From Bacillus paramycoides (GTDB lineage: Bacteria; Bacillota; Bacilli; Bacillales; Bacillaceae_G): 64,000 nucleotides of DNA. The translations under genes were made by a program, and so were the position numbers. Location of the stretch: NCBI RefSeq assembly GCF_001884235.1, contig NZ_MAOI01000015.1, positions 1-64,000 of the forward strand, read 5' to 3'. The notes beneath the pieces were generated by a model. The model had not been told where the DNA came from, ran no database searches, and worked only from the letters and a program-made list of their open reading frames with translations. Positions 60,729 through 64,000 of this stretch are shown here, piece after piece (positions within the stretch are counted from its first letter, which is position 1; each line of letters starts with the position of its first letter).

Positions 60729-62144
60729 GTGGCCAACCTATTTAAAAAGAAATCCGTTACGCAATTGTTAGGGGAAAGTAAAAGTAAAACTTTAACGAAA
60801 ACGCTAGGGGCATTTGACCTAACAATGCTAGGGATTGGTGCGATAATCGGTACAGGAGTTCTAGTATTAACGGGATTAGTAGCAGCAAGAGATGCTGGTC
60901 CGGCGGTTATTTTTTCATTCATGATTGCAGCAATTGTTTGTGGATTTGCAGCTTTATGTTATGCAGAGGTTGCATCTACACTTCCTGTTTCAGGTAGTGT
61001 GTACACATATTCCTATGCGACAATTGGCGAGTTTGTAGCTCATTTAATGGGATGGACATTATTGTCAGTATACGTTGTAACGACTGCCGCAGTAGCTGGT
61101 GGATGGACAGGTTACTTCCATAACTTAATAAGTGGATTGGGACTTGAAATTCCAAAAGCATTGTTAACGATTCCGGCGCAAGGTGGTATAGTGAACTTAC
61201 CCGCAGTTATCGTTACATTGGTTATAACTTGGTTATTATCACGAGGTACAAAAGAAAGTAAGCGTGTGAATAATATAATGGTATTAATTAAAATTGGTAT
61301 TGTTGTTTTATTCATTGCAGTTGGTGTATTCTACGTGAAACCAGAAAACTGGATACCATTTGCACCGTACGGCTTAAGTGGAGTCTTTGCCGGAGGAGCA
61401 GCAGTATTCTTCGCTTTCTTAGGATTTGATGCATTAGCAACTTCTGCTGAAGAAGTAAAAAATCCGCAACGTGATTTACCGATTGGGATTATTGCTTCAT
61501 TAGTCATTTGTACAATCATTTATGTTGTAGTTTGTCTCGTTATGACAGGTATGGTTTCTTACAAGGAATTAGATGTACCTGAAGCTATGGCTTATGTACT
61601 AGAAGTTGTAGGACAAGATAAAGTGGCTGGTGTAATTGCTATTGGAGCTGTAATTGGTATTATGGCTGTAATTTTCGCATACATCTACGCTACGACACGC
61701 GTATTCTTCGCTATGAGTCGTGACGGTTTATTACCAAAATCTTTCGCGAAAATTAACAAGAAGACAGAAGCGCCAACATTTTCAGTTTGGTTAACGGGAA
61801 TTGGTAGTGCTTTAATTGCTGGATTTATCGATTTAAAAGAATTGTCGAATTTAGCGAATATTGGAGCATTATTAACATTCGCGATGGTTGGTGTAACTGT
61901 TATCATTCTTCGCAAAACGCATCCGAAATTACAACGTGGATTTATGGTACCGTTTGTACCGATCTTACCGATTATTTCAGTTGCATGTTGTCTATTCTTA
62001 ATGGTAAATTTACCGTTAACGACATGGATATACTTCGGTGTTTGGTTAGCACTTGGAGTAGTTGTATACTTTGTATATTCGAAAAAACACAGTCATCTAA
62101 AAGAAGATGGAAGTTCGCAAGATAGTTTAGAAAAAGCTAATTAA
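60729..62144 (+). CDS. APC-family amino-acid permease (YfnA-like)
   Basis: A 471-residue permease with 12 predicted transmembrane segments. The signature of the amino acid/polyamine/organocation superfamily is at the first helix (GAFDLTMLGIGAIIGTGVLV), with the conserved FFAFLGFDALATSAEEVKNP near residue 218. It belongs to the YfnA/cationic-amino-acid-type group. Specificity is not readable, but alanine is a reasonable guess because ald lies directly upstream. A GTG start follows AAAAGGGGGC. Confidence 0.9.
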   Translation: MANLFKKKSVTQLLGESKSKTLTKTLGAFDLTMLGIGAIIGTGVLVLTGLVAARDAGPAVIFSFMIAAIVCGFAALCYAEVASTLPVSGSVYTYSYATIGEFVAHLMGWTLLSVYVVTTAAVAGGWTGYFHNLISGLGLEIPKALLTIPAQGGIVNLPAVIVTLVITWLLSRGTKESKRVNNIMVLIKIGIVVLFIAVGVFYVKPENWIPFAPYGLSGVFAGGAAVFFAFLGFDALATSAEEVKNPQRDLPIGIIASLVICTIIYVVVCLVMTGMVSYKELDVPEAMAYVLEVVGQDKVAGVIAIGAVIGIMAVIFAYIYATTRVFFAMSRDGLLPKSFAKINKKTEAPTFSVWLTGIGSALIAGFIDLKELSNLANIGALLTFAMVGVTVIILRKTHPKLQRGFMVPFVPILPIISVACCLFLMVNLPLTTWIYFGVWLALGVVVYFVYSKKHSHLKEDGSSQDSLEKAN

Positions 62145-62157
62145 AGGGATATAAGAT

Positions 62158-62200
62158 AGTAAGCCTTGTGCGTCTAGGGAGCGCGCAAGGCTTTTTCTTT
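62158..62200 (+). terminator. Terminator after the permease gene
   Basis: AAGCCTTGTGCG / CGCGCAAGGCTT followed by TTTCTTTT. Confidence 0.9.
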
Positions 62201-62268
62201 TGGGGAAATAAAGGAGACCAATGTTACTTTGTCGAATTTTTATGTCGGAATATAGAAGGGGTGGAAAG

Positions 62269-62820
62269 ATGGAAACGAAAGTTGTCGTTGGAGCAGAGGG
62301 ATATAATAATAACCCAGGGTGGTTACATACGAATGAAGAAGAATTAAATTTATTAAAAAGAGAGATGTGGATTAATAAATTTCAGCCGAATTCTTTATTA
62401 GCAATTTTAGCTGAACATGTATGGGAACATTTATCGTATGAGGAAGGCATAGAAGCAGCTAAAATATGCTATGAGTTTTTACAAGATGATGGTTATATTC
62501 GTTGTGCGGTTCCAGATGCGTTTTTTCCTGATGAAGAATATCAGCGAGGTGTACAAGTAGGGGGACCGGGCCCAGTAGATCATCCGGCTGCAAGCCATAA
62601 AATTGTACATAATTATAAAACAATCACATCCATGTTTGAATCGGCAGGTTTTCAAGTGAAGCTTTTAGAGTACTGTGCTGAGAATGGGGAATTGCATTAC
62701 AGTGATTGGAATGAGCAAGATGGTTTTATTTATCGCTCGAAACGCTTTGACCATAGGAATCAGGATGGCAAGTTAGGATTTGCTTCGTTAATTGTAGATG
62801 CAGTGAAAGTTAAGAAGTGA
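62269..62820 (+). CDS. COG4627-like methyltransferase-fold protein with degenerate SAM motif
   Basis: A 183-residue protein similar to small predicted SAM-dependent methyltransferases (COG4627): NNPGWLHTNEEELNLL after the first strand, AEHVWEHLSYEEGIEAAKIC in the middle, then YEFLQDDGYIRCAVPDAFFP. The usual first motif (GCG after strand 1) reads VVVGAEGYNNN, so S-adenosylmethionine binding is doubtful and the protein may act on another ligand or be a non-catalytic relative. The ATG at 62269 is chosen because AAGGGGTGG precedes it; an upstream in-frame ATG at 62221 lacks a site. Single gene. Confidence 0.75.
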   Translation: METKVVVGAEGYNNNPGWLHTNEEELNLLKREMWINKFQPNSLLAILAEHVWEHLSYEEGIEAAKICYEFLQDDGYIRCAVPDAFFPDEEYQRGVQVGGPGPVDHPAASHKIVHNYKTITSMFESAGFQVKLLEYCAENGELHYSDWNEQDGFIYRSKRFDHRNQDGKLGFASLIVDAVKVKK

Positions 62821-62822
62821 AT

Positions 62823-62868
62823 AAAAGAAGACTGTCCAAAAAGATATTTTGGCCAGTCTTCTTTTTTA
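62823..62868 (+). terminator. Terminator after the methyltransferase-like gene
   Basis: AAGAAGACTGTCC / GGCCAGTCTTCTT followed by TTTT. Confidence 0.9.
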
Positions 62869-63141
62869 TATAGGTTGCTACTATTATCAATCTTTGTCGG
62901 TAAATCGATATTCCTTGTCGAATCGTGGATATATTTTGATTTACGATAGATATATCTGAAAAATCGTTGATATCATATCTTTTGTTATGGTATTGCTGTA
63001 AATAGAGAGGGATGTACTCTGGCTGAAAGCTCGGCTTATGGGATATCTCTGTTTGTATGAAGAATACAGCAAATGCGGAGAATATTTATATGCCTATTTT
63101 GAAATGTGAACGAAATGTTCAAAAAAATATAGCAGATTTTA
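62869..63141. other. Intergenic region with repeated CGAT/GATAT motifs
   Basis: Contains TTGTCGGTAAATCGATAT, then TTGTCGAATCGTGGATAT, then GATTTACGATAGATAT and AATCGTTGATAT between about 62894 and 62975. GTAAATC (62900-62906) and GATTTAC (62938-62944) are an inverted repeat. It may be a degenerate intergenic repeat of the B. cereus group. No ORF was found. Confidence 0.45.
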
Positions 63142-63171
63142 TTGACACATATGAATAGGCGCTCATATAAT
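63142..63171 (+). promoter_or_regulatory. Metal-responsive promoter with operator 1
   Basis: TTGACA (63142-63147), an 18-base spacer, TATAAT (63166-63171). ATATGA-N8-TCATAT (63149-63168) fills the spacer, the classical position of an ArsR/SmtB operator, so repressor binding would block polymerase. Confidence 0.8.
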
Positions 63172-63184
63172 GAAAGTATAAGAT

Positions 63185-63204
63185 ATATGAATGATTGTTC
63201 ATAT
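63185..63204 (+). promoter_or_regulatory. ArsR/SmtB operator 2
   Basis: ATATGAAT-GATT-GTTCATAT, a dyad of the SmtB/CadC class, 14 bases beyond the -10 box and so near the transcription start. Confidence 0.75.
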
Positions 63205-63225
63205 GTTCAATTGAAGAGGTGAGCT

Positions 63226-63606
63226 ATGATGGCTGGAAATAAAGTGGAAGCACAACAAGAAATTTGTTCTCAAACGGTAATTCATGAAGAGGTTATTGAT
63301 CAAGTAAAAGAAACAATTCCGACGGATGAAAGTTTAAGTAAAGTAGCAGAATTGTTTAAAGTATTAGGTGACCGTACACGTACGAGAATATTACATGCGC
63401 TATTTGAAGCTGAAATGTGCGTTTGTGATTTAGCTTATTTATTAGGAATGACACAATCCTCAATTTCGCATCAACTTCGTGTATTAAAACAAGCGAAGCT
63501 TGTGAAGAACCGTAAAGAGGGAAAGGTTGTTTATTATTCATTAGCTGACCAGCACGTAATTCATATCTTCGAGCAAGCGTTTGAACACGTAAACGAGGAA
63601 GAATAA
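63226..63606 (+). CDS. cadC: CadC-like ArsR/SmtB-family metal repressor
   Basis: A 126-residue winged-helix repressor that releases DNA on binding Cd, Pb or Zn. The alpha-3N metal site is visible as AEMCVCDLAYLLG (Cys65, Cys67) with an N-terminal Cys14. The alpha-5 zinc site is also intact (Asp and His in ADQHVIH, His and Glu in FEHVNEE). The recognition helix is MTQSSISHQLRVLKQ. It has both sites, as in S. aureus CadC. AGAGGTGAG precedes two adjacent ATG codons (63226 and 63229). Two operators lie in its own promoter, and the ATPase gene follows after 20 bases, so it is an autoregulated metal-efflux operon. Confidence 0.92.
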   Translation: MMAGNKVEAQQEICSQTVIHEEVIDQVKETIPTDESLSKVAELFKVLGDRTRTRILHALFEAEMCVCDLAYLLGMTQSSISHQLRVLKQAKLVKNRKEGKVVYYSLADQHVIHIFEQAFEHVNEEE

Positions 63607-63626
63607 AAACGTGAGGGGGGAGAACG

Positions 63627-64000
63627 ATGGCAGAAGCATTAGTGAAAAAGAAACTTATGCTAGAAGGTTTAGATTGTGCAAATTGTGCAATGAAAATTGA
63701 AAAGGGTGTTGGGAATATAGAAGGAGTAACGTCTTGTTCTGTAAACTTCGTAACAAAGACGATGCTTTTAGAAACACCGCAAAATAAAGAAAATCAAGTT
63801 GTTACGGAAGCGAAGCAACTTGTTACAAAATTAGAGCCGCACATTAAAGTGCAAGAAGAGCAAAAAACAAAAGCGGCAAAAGAAGTATTTATATTAGAAG
63901 GTTTAGACTGTGCGAATTGTGCAATGAAGATTGAAACGAAGGTAAAAGAAATGCCAACAGTTTCAGAAGCAACTGTTGATTTCGTGTCAAAGAAATTAAG
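63627..64000 (+). CDS. cadA: Heavy-metal P1B-type ATPase, 5' part
   Basis: The first 124 codons of a large ORF that runs off the window. It begins with two heavy-metal-associated domains, each with the motif GLDCANCAMKIE (Cys17/Cys20 and Cys95/Cys98), joined by a lysine-rich linker. Two N-terminal metal-binding domains before a P1B ATPase are usual for CadA/ZntA exporters of Cd, Zn and Pb. GGGGGGAG precedes the ATG. The co-operonic CadC-like repressor supports this. The ATPase core itself is outside the window, so the call rests on these domains and context. Confidence 0.85.
   Translation, partial: MAEALVKKKLMLEGLDCANCAMKIEKGVGNIEGVTSCSVNFVTKTMLLETPQNKENQVVTEAKQLVTKLEPHIKVQEEQKTKAAKEVFILEGLDCANCAMKIETKVKEMPTVSEATVDFVSKKL

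Overview
The window is AT-rich, gene-dense chromosomal DNA from a Bacillus cereus group organism. The evidence is as follows. Protein sequences and gene order match Bacillus: queG, the YhbB amidase and trmL are adjacent, with prkA and yhbH nearby, as in the B. subtilis yhb region. Three short intergenic repeats look like the B. cereus-group element bcr1; one has exactly 155 bases between TTTAT direct repeats. Ribosome binding sites are strong AGGAGG or GGGGG types, and many genes end in strong intrinsic terminators.

Layout. 1-4500: a tRNA cluster (Gln partial, Gly, Cys, Leu), a YebC/TACO1-family regulator, a Nudix hydrolase, a stand-alone GT51 peptidoglycan glycosyltransferase, a BdbD-like thiol oxidase and a second tRNA-Gly. 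4600-13400: queG, amidase, trmL, a PAS-GGDEF-EAL protein with a degenerate GGDEF site, then the sporulation genes prkA and yhbH. 13400-19400: two gene remnants (acetyltransferase, amino-acid binding protein), a secreted collagenase, and the yuaF-floT membrane-microdomain pair. 19600-25700: a chemoreceptor, a CitA/DcuS-type two-component pair and a divergent citrate transporter. 25800-29000: small lipoproteins, including NosL-like and ankyrin types, and a GNAT enzyme. 29000-34060: a GlpP-type antiterminator followed by a ugp-type glycerol-3-phosphate ABC importer, behind a leader with competing hairpins. 34100-39150: a 27-residue microprotein, a PPP phosphatase, an OmpR-type two-component pair, a secreted protein of seven 28-residue repeats and a C39-like peptidase. 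39350-44700: a decayed chemoreceptor, a second CitA/DcuS-type pair, a MaeN-type malate transporter and malic enzyme. 44750-52300: more microproteins, a DUF4871 lipoprotein, an EamA exporter divergent from a MocR regulator, two paralogous GNAT genes and another OmpR-type pair. 52500-62200: fdhD, a formate dehydrogenase-like protein with its DUF1641 partner, a membrane glycerophosphodiesterase, alanine dehydrogenase and an APC permease. 62200-end: a methyltransferase-like protein, then a CadC-type ArsR repressor and the start of a metal P-type ATPase.

The least expected signals are regulatory. (1) Four promoters (upstream of the GT51 gene and of three unannotated microproteins) share an identical layout: TTACA-N4-TGTAA, exactly 44 bases, then TATACT or TATTCT, with CGAT at a fixed place between. 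The palindrome resembles the operator of BceR-type antimicrobial-peptide response regulators. (2) The operon of the OmpR-type pair at 35.4 kb and the repeat-protein gene at 37.5 kb carry the same direct repeat (15 of 16 bases identical), each 10 bases upstream of a -10 box, which suggests an autoregulated two-component system controlling a secreted repeat protein and peptidase. (3) The two carboxylate loci look like copies of one chemoreceptor-kinase-regulator-transporter module, one of which has lost its chemoreceptor through TAA codons at glutamine-like positions. No phage, CRISPR array, insertion sequence or rRNA was seen.
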